From: Dentipellis sp. KUC8613
Lineage: Eukaryota; Basidiomycota; Agaricomycetes; Russulales; Hericiaceae
Length of the DNA: 64,000 nt
Reading direction: 5' to 3'
NCBI GenBank assembly: GCA_002286715.1
Contig: NSJX01000003.1
Location: 124,001-188,000 of the forward strand
This document shows positions 22,997 to 32,274 of the stretch, in pieces (position 1 is the stretch's first letter; the number at the start of each line of letters is the position of its first letter). Made by a program: the position numbers and the translations under genes. Below the pieces are notes generated by a model. The model worked only from the letters and a program-made list of their open reading frames with translations. It did not search any database and had not been told where the DNA came from.

Positions 22997-24051
22997 TCAG
23001 AACTCCCCATCTTCACTTTCTCCATCTCCGATATTGAACAACTTCTGCTGCTCGTCCGCACGGGCACTTTTCCCGCGCAGCAGCTCCCGAGCGACGTCCC
23101 GCCCCTTCCCATGCTCCCACGCGACGTCCTCATCGTCGCCGTACTTGCCCGTGGCCTTGACGCGCTCAGTCGAGCCGTGCAGCCCGAGCTCAACGGCGGC
23201 AGCGTCGGCGCGGGAGAGATTTGACTGGTTCGGGTGGATAAAGAGGCTCGCAGGCTTGGATTTTGACTTAGCGCGTGGGCGTGTATAGGGCGGTGAACGA
23301 GGCTTGTCACCGAGAGGTGAGGGAGACATCGGGGAGAGTAGGGGTTCATGAAGGCGGTAGGAGCTAGCGAGCAGCACAAAAGGTCATGAAGGATAAACAA
23401 TATGCGATGTGAAGGGAAAAACGTACTCTCTATCTCGAGGTGAGTGAGACTGTTGTGGTTGGTCGAGATATTCCATGGCGAATTGCCCCACTGAGAGGGC
23501 GGATACCTGAGAGCCAAGCGGTGAGCTACACTTCGCATCCGAGGCACACCCTGATAGACGCACGGTGACGACAATCAACCTGTCATGTCACTGGTCAGCA
23601 TCTCGTGTGCAAAGTGTCGTGCAGATGAACGCACCCAATGTGGAATGTCATGGATATCAGCATGTACAGCCTTGTGTCGGGCAAGTTCACCATAATAAGC
23701 AAGGAAGATCCTGTCAATGCAGCCGGACAGAGGAACGTACAGGCGCAAGAACGTCACGACCCAGTAGAGCGCCGTCCTCCATAGTGCACTCCGCAGCCGC
23801 GAGCGGTGCAAGGAGCGGAACGGTGCCCATCGCCGCGTGAGCGCGAGTGTCAGCAGTCTGCATGGACGATCATGAAGGCGCTAGTGTCTGAGGGAAAGTA
23901 GGATGCGTTACCGCTCGGTGAAACAGATACCAATGGTGAGGAGCGCCGCGGCGAGAAATGAGCCGAAGGACTCGAGGCGGAGGCCTGTGAAGAGGACGTG
24001 CTCGCCGAGGAAAGAGATGTGGAGGCGGTCTTCCCAGCCTTCCATAAGCAT
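22997..24051 (-). CDS. CTR2-like copper transporter
   Basis: Six exons on the minus strand, 24051-23912, 23857-23741, 23670-23635, 23579-23564, 23506-23427 and 23363-22997, give 251 residues. The protein starts 'MLMEGWEDRLHISFLG' and has three membrane segments, as in the Ctr family: TM1 'FGSFLAAALLTIGICF', TM2 'ALYWVVTFLRLLYMLISM' and TM3 'IGLIVVTVSALSVGQFAM'. TM2 carries the diagnostic M-x3-M motif (Met89 and Met93) that lines the Cu(I) selectivity filter of the trimeric pore. The N-terminus is very short and lacks the Met clusters of plasma-membrane Ctr1, which points to the vacuolar Ctr2 group. I see no GxxxG in TM3. The long cytoplasmic tail (exon 6) is basic and then acidic. Splice choices were guided by the TM2 motif; a 16-nt exon 4 is the least certain part. 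Confidence 0.78.
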
Positions 24052-24371
24052 TGTGAGGGTCGCGGTTGTGGAAGTGAGGATACAAAGGAAAGAAAGTAAG
24101 GAGTGTTTACATTAAATGGTTGGAGTACCGTGACGTTGAGCGCAGGAAGAGCCCTCGTCGCGACGCGCAGTGTGGTTGATATGCCGTAACGCGTGTTCTA
24201 TAATTATAGTCCTTGCATTCAGCTGCCAGTCAGGACTTCATAAAATGTCAAGCAAGAAATTACAATAAGATAGCGTGTCTGAACAGCAGTATGACAACAT
24301 GTATGACCTAGAAGATGGCAGTGGTACAGATCAAGAGTACAGGCCGGAACGGAATCAAAAATCCTGCACTA

Positions 24372-26686
24372 TTACATTAATGGCTCGCAGGGCGATCTCC
24401 CATTCTTCTTCCTATACTCTATCGCCGCTTCCGCCGCCTTGCTCTCTCTCCACTCACAATCTTCCCTATACTCACATGTCCTGAAAAAAGAACCAAAATC
24501 AGCATCCGCGAACTAGACAAGTCACACTGCGTGAAACGTTCACGCACCGGCACCGTCTCGCATGGTGCACATCCACACCGATTGGCGCGCGTCGCCCGTA
24601 CCACCACTCCAACACACTCGTCAAATATGTCTCCATAACTGAAACGTCCATTTGGAAAACCTTTGTCCCAAGAATGTCAGACCCCGGGGAGGGTGAAACT
24701 TCTGGGATTGCATCCAACGCAGGCGCGGGCGAGGGCCTGTCCGCGACAGGCGGCGTTACAGTTGTATCTACGTATGCATGATCAGCATCCGTACCGTGAC
24801 GGAATGAAGGTTCGAGAAATGGGTTTGGGAATTCTTGCACGAACCTGGATCGGCGCCTTCCTGTACCTCTGCGATGACCGAGCACTCGACTTTGACTCGC
24901 GTCTGATCCTCCGCCTTGCCCGGGCTCTCCTCCACCGTTTCCAGCTGGAAAGTAGACTGCTTGAACTCCGAGTCCAAGTGTGTACCCCGTGCCGCAGCTG
25001 CAGAAGCCCGAGTCTGCTTCTGTACCGCGTCTAATAGACTGTTGGAAATTGCCTGCTGCAAAGCCAAGTCCATGGCCCCTTCCACGCCCGCCAATTCAGT
25101 GAGGATCTCACCCAACGTCCGCGCTGCCTTCTCCTTTGGCGATTGCGGCTGCCGCTGACTGCGATAGACAATCGTCAAGTCCTCTCCTATTCCTGTGATA
25201 CCGGCTGCCTGGACCGCAGCCCTCCACACGTCCTCTAGCTCGTCCAGACAGCATGGGTATTGTACCCGTACCTTGTCCGGATCTGATGTTTCCCCGGCGT
25301 CCGGGATAAGTCCTGTCTGCGCGAGGAAGGCATCACTAAGTGGCGCATATGGGTCGAGCTCGAAACGTGCCCAGAGCTTGGCGAATGGGAATGTGGGAGA
25401 GAGGATGTCGGAGAGCAGTGCATGGTAGAACATGAGCTGGAGGCGTGCAGGGAGCGTGTCGTCATCGGGCGGCAGATCAGGCGTGCGACGTGTTTTGGTG
25501 TCGGAGATGTATACTGTACGAGGATTTGAAGGTAGGTGTGGGGGTGGGGAGGGCGTGCGAATGCGATGGAGAGCGGAGGGGGAAAGGAATGGCATTATTG
25601 ACGATTGAGTTGGAGAGCGGGAACGCCGTGGCCTTTTCTTCTTTGGCGTGTCATGCGTGGATGTGGTCGTGCGTTTATTAGAGGGGCTGTAATTGGTCGG
25701 CGAATGCGATTCAGTATGTAGATTGAAGGAGATTTCGTCCTGCAAGCGCATCATTACACTTGCATCGTTGCTTCAACATGAATTTGTCCACTTACTATGA
25801 TGCCAATTATGACTGCATCGTGTAAAATACCGAAGACCGGCATTTCGCGCTATATTGATATAAGTATGGCGTTTCAGAGCACTTAAACAGAACTCACGCA
25901 TTTCCCGTGATCTCGAAGATCGTCCAGACATGCGAGCATCTGCACTATCCTATAAGACCCATCCGTCTCGGTCACAGGACATCGAATAATCTGACACAGG
26001 CAGCACGTACCGCAACGCCCATTTTTCTTCCTTCGTAGCTGTCGTAACCTTGATTTCAACCGGCCGAAGCTCCTTCTCCAGCTTCTTATGGATTGACTAT
26101 GCCTCGGCCGCGTGAAACCACAGTTCACGCAGAAAAGAAGGTACGCACGGTGCCACGTTTCTGCGTTTTGTCGTTCATTTCTGCGACTTGATGCGCCACA
26201 TTGATGACCTTGCCCTTCGCAGAGGTGAAAGAAGCCGGCCGATCTGCGAGCTTGCGCGAGCGGCCTTGGCGTAAGCCGTAGTCGAACTGCACCTCACACC
26301 TTTCATTCCCAGTCAACGCCGTCCGGCTATTTGTCCGCCTCCTTGCACAGACACAAAACTCACCAAGCAGGCGACACGAGGTCCGACACGCTGAAAGACA
26401 TTCTCCACTGCCGATACTGCTGAAACGGGCTCCTGTCTGCTCTTGCCTTGCCCTTGCCCTTGTCATTGCCCTCCTCATTACCCCCTTCACCCCCTTTCCC
26501 ATTCGTCAGCGCAGTGTCCGTACTCGTACCTGCCTTCAGAGGAACCTTGACACTATCAGTCGCACGCTCAAGTTCTATAGGAACAGCCGGGCCACCTGCA
26601 GCCTCCTGCGCGTCGAGCGCGGCAAGGTCCGCGCTAGTGAACGTGAACTCGGACAGGTCGTACGCGGCGTACTCATCGTAATCCAT
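24372..26686 (-). CDS. EXO5: Exonuclease V (Exo5/Dem1), Fe-S single-strand DNA exonuclease
   Basis: Eight exons on the minus strand, 26686-26364, 26299-26149, 26096-26011, 25949-25898, 25849-25796, 25739-24845, 24767-24548 and 24480-24372, give 629 residues. Conserved blocks: 'SVSDLVSPAWCEVQFDYGL' (first Fe-S cysteine, Cys109), 'NDKTQKRGT', 'KKLEKELRPVEIKVTT', 'PVFGILHDAVIIGIIDEIS' (catalytic Asp), the nuclease 'SDTKTR' at about 301-306, and the C-terminal cluster 'RRCRTCEYREDCEW' (Cys593, 596, 602). The Cys spacing equals that of human EXO5, so a 4Fe-4S cluster is expected. Exo5 is a PD-(D/E)XK exonuclease that acts on single-stranded DNA, in mitochondria in budding yeast and in the nucleus in human cells. 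This protein is much longer than the human one because of disordered inserts: a Pro/Ser/Arg-rich one before 'SDTKTR' and another in exons 6-7. Upstream in-frame ATGs exist to 26857. Confidence 0.92.
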
Positions 26687-27521
26687 CGCCACATCCAAGA
26701 GCGCCTGAGGTTCGGCGGGGCAGAGAAAGAGGGGAAGCGTCACGGTGCAGGAGCGCCGGGTTGGTTGAACGCGAACGCGTTTGTGTACACGTGAGCAAAC
26801 TTGAATGGAGGCACGGGCGTCTAACTTTGCAGAACTCTTCTTACATCGGCCTCTCAAGGAGGCACAACATTTGTGTTTCCTTCCAGCAGTCAGACGCTTT
26901 GACTAATGGACAAGATCGCATCGTTCTGTGGATGTAAATTTTGACCCAAGGCGTATCGCACAGTGGGCCAACTCATTGCTGTCTGCTATGTCGGTTTGTC
27001 GGCTTCTTCCACGCTCACCGAACTCATCCCCTCGCAGCGCTCAGAGCTCAAATTTCAACAGGCCGTCCTAAAAAAAGGTACATGAATTTCGAGACAATAA
27101 GATGGTGAGAAAACTAACCTGCACGATGCGATGACGACGACACTGCAGCGGGCTGTATCACCGCAAATGATATATTCTTTCGTTTGCAGGGGCTACAAAC
27201 CACAAGTCTCGGCCAGCGCATTTGGACATCTTACAGGGCCTGGTGATCCGGAGTGCCTCGATGACACCTTGCAATAAAGGCCTGATTGATCCCGGAAAGT
27301 ATCAGGCTCGTGCCGATCGGCGTTTACTTATAAACGCAACGTCTCCCATCTCCTGTTCTCCAGCTGCGCTCCCTTTCTCGCCCTCGTCGACCATTCACGT
27401 CTCATTGGCGTTTTGCACTCTTTTGCGTTCGTCATTCCCTCTCTCAAACCATGTCCTGCGACTGACGATACCTATTTCCAGACATTGACTTGTTGCATTA
27501 TTCACTATCGTTCTTTCCGCC
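26687..27521. other. Divergent spacer, EXO5 and small secreted-protein candidate
   Basis: About 835 bp between two outward-facing starts. It includes the EXO5 leader region and, near 27329, a TATA box for the plus-strand gene. Pyrimidine-rich tracts at 27340-27420 precede that gene. No coding content is recognised. Confidence 0.45.
27329..27334 (+). promoter_or_regulatory. TATA box (TATAAA)
   Basis: A perfect TATAAA about 190 bp upstream of the start at 27522, followed by the CT-rich stretch usual around fungal transcription starts. This is the best core promoter by eye on this side of the EXO5 gene and supports a real transcription unit at 27522. Confidence 0.5.
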
Positions 27522-27855
27522 ATGCATTTCACTTACCCCGTCGTCGTTCTGAGTTCGACGTTCTTGAGCATCCGCGCCCTCCCCGTCCCCAACCCCCTGG
27601 GTTCGACGGACCTCAGCGTCATCACCAATGGTATTCCCGGGCAAGTTGTGCCGGCTGTGAACAGCAGCGCGCCTGAGTCGGTCCTTGTTTCTAAAATAGA
27701 TAGATGGCACGCTGACCGCAGTTCGTTTTGGTACTCCAAGAGCATCGCCTGTTTCGGCCGTTAACGTCGCTAGTCCCACTGGCCCTGGACTCAGCATCCC
27801 CTCGCAAATCCACGAGCATCAGAGCGAGGGTCTCGCCGAGTTCATCGGTTTTTGA
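27522..27855 (+). CDS. Small secreted protein candidate, gene model uncertain
   Basis: The start 'MHFTYPVVVLSSTFLSIRA' is a good signal peptide with likely cleavage before 'LPVPNPLGS'. It is preceded by a TATA box and a pyrimidine-rich leader. Downstream, two readings are possible. Unspliced, the frame stops at 27764 after 80 residues. With an intron 27631-27721 (GTATTC donor, 'gctgaccgcag' branch and acceptor) it continues in the frame ending 'HEHQSEGLAEFIGF' at TGA 27853-27855, about 80 residues. A shorter intron 27681-27721 (41 nt, GTCCTT donor) is also frame-compatible but leads to a third frame. No cysteines or known domain are seen. The call rests on signal peptide plus promoter only. 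Confidence 0.35.
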
Positions 27856-28744
27856 AGGCGAGCCAGTCTACTCAGATCGTTTGGTTGTCGGTCTCTAATG
27901 ATGTGGTCATTTTTCGACAGAAGTGGGGTGAATCTTTCTGTGAAAGATACCTTGGGTTGGGGTGGCCGTCTGCAAAGGATCGGGTACAGTGAAGTAGGTC
28001 GACTGTGCATCCACTCTCCATCTGTTGTTGCCTCCGCTAGGACGGAGACGAATGCATCATTGGGTTGAGACAGCATCCATCTATGTCCGAGGTTTTGAAA
28101 CCCGAAGCTTGAAGTGCAACAGCCAGTGACCATCCGTGCCTGATTGTGCCTGTTCTAACGCCGGTCGACTGGTTGAGCGAGGCGCTTCGATGGGTTCAAG
28201 AACGCGATGAACAGGAAGGGGAGTCAGCGGGACTTCAACCCTTCCGAATGGCGTGACCTATGCTGCGGGGGTTCCAGCTCGGGCACACGTCCTGTTGATC
28301 ATGAAAACTCATCATCGAATCTCACCCCAATGAATCGCATGCACTACGCGCTCCCCGCCTTCCTCGTCGTGTTTCCGGCAGTGTCATTTCCTCCCAGCTA
28401 CGGCTTCTACCACCGTTACCATAACTCCCTTGTTATCGTCATCGGTATGGCTACAGATATGTGCCTCGCCTCCGATTTTGTGTGTATGCGTGCGAGTCTT
28501 CAATTATCTGCAAGCTTTGGTTTTGAGTGGCCAGGCATGGGAGGTCTGAATCAATCACCACTCTGCTCTGCGCTTTTTCTCGCTACTTCAGTTACGATGC
28601 ATCGAGGCGAGAAAGAACGGTGTGATACTTAGTGTACTCGCCGAGACAAATGTGTAACGCGAGTCAACGGCATCCGTATGAGATTTCTGGAGGGAAAGAG
28701 GGAAAAAAGAAAACAACTTCGAAGCCTGTTGCTTTTAGATAGAT
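27856..28744. other. Intergenic region between the small gene and the tRNA
   Basis: About 890 bp. One open frame (28207-28632, plus) exists but lacks promoter, signal or domain evidence. The last 40 bp hold the pol III termination tract of the tRNA on the opposite strand. Confidence 0.4.
28703..28714 (-). terminator. RNA polymerase III T-run terminator of tRNA-Gly
   Basis: On the minus strand the sequence reads TTTTCTTTTTT beginning about 30 nt after the 3' end of the tRNA. A T-run of this kind is the standard pol III stop signal. It is the first T-run of more than four downstream of the tRNA. Confidence 0.55.
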
Positions 28745-28836
28745 ACACTGAAGGGGAGTCGAACCCCTGCCGCTTGCTCTCAGGATTATGAAGTATCCGT
28801 GGAAGGCAAGCATGATAACCGCTTCACCATCAGTGT
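28745..28836 (-). tRNA. tRNA-Gly (anticodon UCC) with a 21-nt intron
   Basis: A complete cloverleaf reads on the minus strand. Acceptor stem ACACTGA pairs with TCAGTGT (7 bp). The D-stem is GTGA/TCAT around a loop with GG. Anticodon stem CTTGC/GCAAG encloses loop C-T-TCC-A...A, giving anticodon UCC at 28803-28801. The T-arm AGGGG/CCCCT encloses TTCGACT. The 3' half of the anticodon stem is reached only after removing 21 nt (28779-28799), located one base 3' of the anticodon, the standard place for nuclear pre-tRNA introns cut by the SEN endonuclease. The mature length is 71 nt before CCA addition. Internal A and B boxes are present (B box GGTTCGACTCC). It decodes GGA (and GGG by wobble). Confidence 0.93.
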
Positions 28837-29477
28837 TGTTTGAATGAGTTTAAAAACGTGAATACGACATGGAAAAAGGGGACAGAAGGCTCGACACCAG
28901 GCTCGGATTGTGAGAAGTAGGCTTGAATTCGAACTTTTCATAAGGAACGCGCTGTGTATCTTCCAATCGAAAGAGGGTTTTCGGCTGCTTGACATACCGT
29001 GCGTTACGCGTCTTCCGCGCCCCCGGTGCTCTGCATTTCTCTCCATCCGCTGTTCCTTGTCGCCAGATGTCCTCCCACGACCACACATCACGCACATCCT
29101 GCTCACACCCTCGCTCCTGTGATCCTCTCGTACGGTTCCCATGTCTGCGCATACGACAGACTTGTAGCCCCCACGCCTCCGGGAGCACCAACGGGCCCGG
29201 TCGTACCCTGGGAGAACTGTGCCTCCCCTCCGCCGAGGTTTCCGCTCTCGTGCTGGTTTTGCCAGGGCCTGTCGACATGCGATATGTCCCTTGCGGAGGC
29301 AGACGGGGTAGGGCTTATATCTACGTGTACGTGTAAGAGGTGAGCCTTTCGTCACCGCTGGCCTTCATAGCGGGAGTGGATACCCCTCCCTCGGTCGGAT
29401 CCCATCTGCCTCCCCGCACCAAGGTTTAGCGTACCTGCACCGTTCCAGATCTCTAGAGCAGCCGCATCACAGTAGCA
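28837..29477. other. Intergenic spacer upstream of the DUF6593 gene
   Basis: 640 bp. Open frames on both strands overlap one another and show no recognisable protein. The last 80 bp form a plausible short leader for the gene at 29478. Confidence 0.4.
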
Positions 29478-30212
29478 ATGCCGCCACCGAAGAAGCCCGA
29501 GCCGACGCATCGCATGGTGTTCACGACGAACAGCCTGCGCAATACCACGATCTCGGTTGACGACGATGCGCTGTACTATGAAGTCGTGACGCGCTTCTGG
29601 CATCCGAAGCTGACGAAGATATTCAAGCTCGACAAGGAGGCGCGCGAGATGTCGCTCATCGCGGAGATCGAGCGTCCGTCGGGGAAGGGCGAGGAGGCGC
29701 GCGTACGCTTTGGCGGCGAGCATGGTGCGTGGATGAGCGAGGAAGAGTTTTTGCGCTGGGATGAACAGAAGCGGTGAGTACAGAGTCTCTGCGTGCGGTG
29801 AATTCGAGCGAAGGCTGATGAGTGCCAGCGGCGGGACGTTCACAGGCGGCGAGGGTGTTGAATATCGTTGGAAAAGCCATCATCGACGGCTGCAGGTTGG
29901 ATTCCTGCTAGGATACGTGTCTGCACAATACTCACCAAGATCCTCAGCTCATCCGTGCAGACGACGACGACAAGTCCCCGCTTGCAAAGTTCCACACGCA
30001 CCGCCGGCACTTCTTCGTCTTTCGCATGTCGCGCCACGCCTTCCTTGAAATTAAGCCAGAGGCTACCGACGCGATGGACCGACTTATTAGTGCGTATGCC
30101 TTGTCGCCCGTCATTGATGTGCTTGCTGATCGGACTGTGATGCTTGGCAGTGAGTTATCTGCTCGTAGAAAGGAAGCGCAGGAATACGTCCGTCATCAAG
30201 CCAAAGTCGTAA
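29478..30212 (+). CDS. DUF6593-domain protein
   Basis: Four exons, 29478-29773, 29829-29895, 29948-30089 and 30151-30212, give 188 residues. The whole protein matches the DUF6593 pattern as I know it from mushroom genomes. An N-terminal 'MVFTTNSLRNTTISVDDDALYYEV' strand region leads to 'KIFKLDKEAREMSLIAEIE', a 'EYRWKSHHRRLQLIRADDD' segment, the basic-aromatic block 'FHTHRRHFFVFRMSRHAFLEI' and a C-terminal hydrophobic strand 'IMSYLLVERKRR'. The last junction is phase 1 (A|TG) and restores this conserved end. Proteins of this family are numerous in Agaricomycetes; their biochemical role is unknown to me. No signal peptide or membrane segment is present, so a cytosolic or nuclear location is likely. 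Confidence 0.85.
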
Positions 30213-31303
30213 CAAGTGATTGACTTGCCAATTTCCTGTCCTGATTTCCCCTCATATAGATGTTTCGGAGGTGTGCGACTATGACGGTCTCGAGCGCCAG
30301 AACCGTGCATTTCTGTTGGACTGGTGTACGGTGTACATATAGGCGTGGAATGCAGCTGCAACTGTGCTTCGCAGCGTAAATTAGCGCTTGAACAGTGCTA
30401 TTAGATCAACGCTGTCAACCCGACAGGCTGGGCGCGACACCTTGCGTCATTTTGCAGGGTTCGACGGTGTTGATGCAGTGATGGGCCGAGCCGCGCACTT
30501 GCGATGCTGAGCCCGCCGGCCATATCATAGCGCGAGCCTGGCCGATAATCGCGCGGGCGGCCGGCGAGACAAAAATAGGTTTGAGTCCCGGAGTCTCTGC
30601 TACACTCCTTTCAAACAATGTAGAGGCTAATGAAAATCGATATCGGTATTGATACATTTTACAGCACAGAGTCGTATCCTCGAGGCGTTTGGGCAGGGAG
30701 TACGAGATGCATGCAATGGACAAGTCCCGGTCGAAGGAGCGTGATCGGGATCTCGATAGCGGAAGCCCAGATAAGGTAGAAGCCAATCCCGACGCGCCAC
30801 CGTTGTCTTGCCTCGAAAATTTCGCGGTATCCGCGCGATGACATAGCGCCCGCGATAGTGCACTCGGTGCGATGAAGGTGGCGGTGTACAGCACCTGGGT
30901 GGGCGGCGGGAGATGCAGAGACGGCGGGGGAGGGATAGAGAAGAGAGAGGGAGGGTCAGACAGCGCGAGGGATCGGTGCGGAAGACGGAAGCAGGGCGGG
31001 AGGAGAGCCCGGCGGGCTGGCGAGAGTGGTGGTTCGGGAGGAAGGAGGCAGATAAGACAGAGCCGGTCTCCAGCGTCCGCCATCCGCGACCCTCGCTCGT
31101 TTCACCATCACCCCGCCCTATTCACTCTTTTTAATCCCACAGCCTAAGTCACCCTCCTTTGCGCTCTCCTATCCGACACCCCCCGTCTACATAACCCCCG
31201 CCCGCCTCGTCGTCCTCCCCCGTCGAGTCGCCCGCCGCCGCCACCCGCCGCTTGGTTTATCTCCCGCCCGCCGCACCGCCAACGCCAAGCTCAACTTATC
31301 AAC
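30213..31303. other. Intergenic region and promoter of the Kex2-repeat gene
   Basis: About 1.1 kb. A purine-rich tract (30900-31060) and then a strongly pyrimidine-rich tract (31130-31250) precede the ATG at 31304, a common arrangement for highly expressed fungal genes. A minus-strand open frame of 222 codons (30415-31083) lies across it and looks like a shadow of this biased composition. Confidence 0.4.
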
Positions 31304-32274
31304 ATGCGCGCTACCGCCTGCCTTGCCGTCGTCGCTGCCCTCTGCACCTTCGTCGGTGCCGTCCCGTCTGCGGACGGGGTCCAGGGCCTTCAGGCTCGCG
31401 CCCCTGCACCCTCCAAGCGTGCGCCGCAGGTCAGTGTCACTCGCTGTGCTGATCCTCTCCGAAACTAATTGATACCGCCGTAGCCTTCGAAACGCGCCCC
31501 GGTTCCATCCAAGCGTGCCCCTCAGCCCTCCAAGCGCGCTCCTCAGCCCTCCAAGCGCGCCCCTCAACCGTCCAAGCGCGCCCCCGTCCCTTCGAAGCGC
31601 GCCCCCGTCCCTTCTAAGCGTGCGCCTGAGCCCCACCCTTCCAAGCGTGCTCCTGTCCCTTCCAAGCGCGCTCCCGAGCCTCACCCCTCGAAGCGTGCTC
31701 CCGAGCCTCACCCGTCCAAGCGTGCTCCCGAGCCCCAGCCTTCGAAGCGTGCTCCCCAGCCATCTAAGCGTGCTGAGGTGACTGAGCGTGCACCCGCACC
31801 CTCCAAGCGCGCGCCTGAAGTGAGTTCTGCATATGTACGTTCGTAGCAATCCCTTACAGATTATTTAGCCCGCCCCCGCTCCTTCGCGCCGCGCCAAGCG
31901 TGACATGCCCGAGCAGAACCCTATCGACATGGTCTCGTCCCAGCTCTGCCCCGCCACCCTCTCTGCCTGCCCCATCTCGTCAGACGCCATTTCACGCGAC
32001 GTCAACATGCTCATCACCCACGGTTTTGAGTGCGTTGACTTCCGCACCGATCTCGAGAGCTGTGGTGGCTGCGCTGTCGTCGATGCATCGTACGTTTCCG
32101 CTTCATCGTGACAGTTTCACATTGATTCTGACTCGTTTTGATTGTAGTCACGACTGCACGTCTATCGATGGTGTGAAGAGCGTTTCTTGCGTATCGGGCC
32201 GCTGCCAGGTCAACGCCTGCCAGCGCGGCTTCATTCCTTCAGCCGATGGCGAGCTTTGCCTGCCCGTTCTCTAG
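31304..32274 (+). CDS. Secreted Kex2-processed repeat protein with CPL1/PriA-like cysteine domain
   Basis: Four exons, 31304-31429, 31484-31819, 31869-32089 and 32148-32274, give 269 residues. A signal peptide ('MRATACLAVVAALCTFVGA') is followed by about 120 residues of tandem repeats of the type A-P-x-P-S-K-R or A-P-E-P-H-P-S-K-R: 15 copies of PSKR in total, plus one degenerate unit ending 'VTER'. Each Lys-Arg is a Kex2 site, so the Golgi protease would release short peptides such as APVPS, APQPS and APEPHPS after Kex1 trimming. After 'SRRAKR' comes a 10-cysteine domain with 'LCPATLSACP', 'FECVDFRTDLESCGGCAVV' and 'SVSCVSGRCQVNACQRGF', the pattern of the CPL1-like/PriA domain found in Cryptococcus Cpl1 and the shiitake fruiting-body protein PriA. 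Two of the three introns fall in phase 0 at repeat boundaries. The role of the peptides is unknown. Confidence 0.88.
31406..31819 (+). repeat. Tandem 21/27-bp repeats encoding PSKR units
   Basis: In-frame tandem array within exons 1-2 of the secreted repeat gene, interrupted by the first intron (31430-31483). Units are 21 bp (A-P-V/Q-P-S-K-R) or 27 bp (A-P-E-P-H/Q-P-S-K-R). Neighbouring units are near-identical in DNA, differing mainly at third codon positions, which suggests expansion by unequal exchange or slippage with selection on the dibasic site. Confidence 0.85.

Noticed and set aside
28207..28632. 141-codon plus-strand frame beside the tRNA
   Set aside because: Contains a hydrophobic stretch, but no promoter signal, no splice support and no known family; insufficient to call.
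30415..31083. 222-codon minus-strand open frame upstream of the Kex2-repeat gene
   Set aside because: It lies over purine/pyrimidine-biased promoter DNA, gives low-complexity Pro/Ser/Leu sequence and has no recognisable feature.
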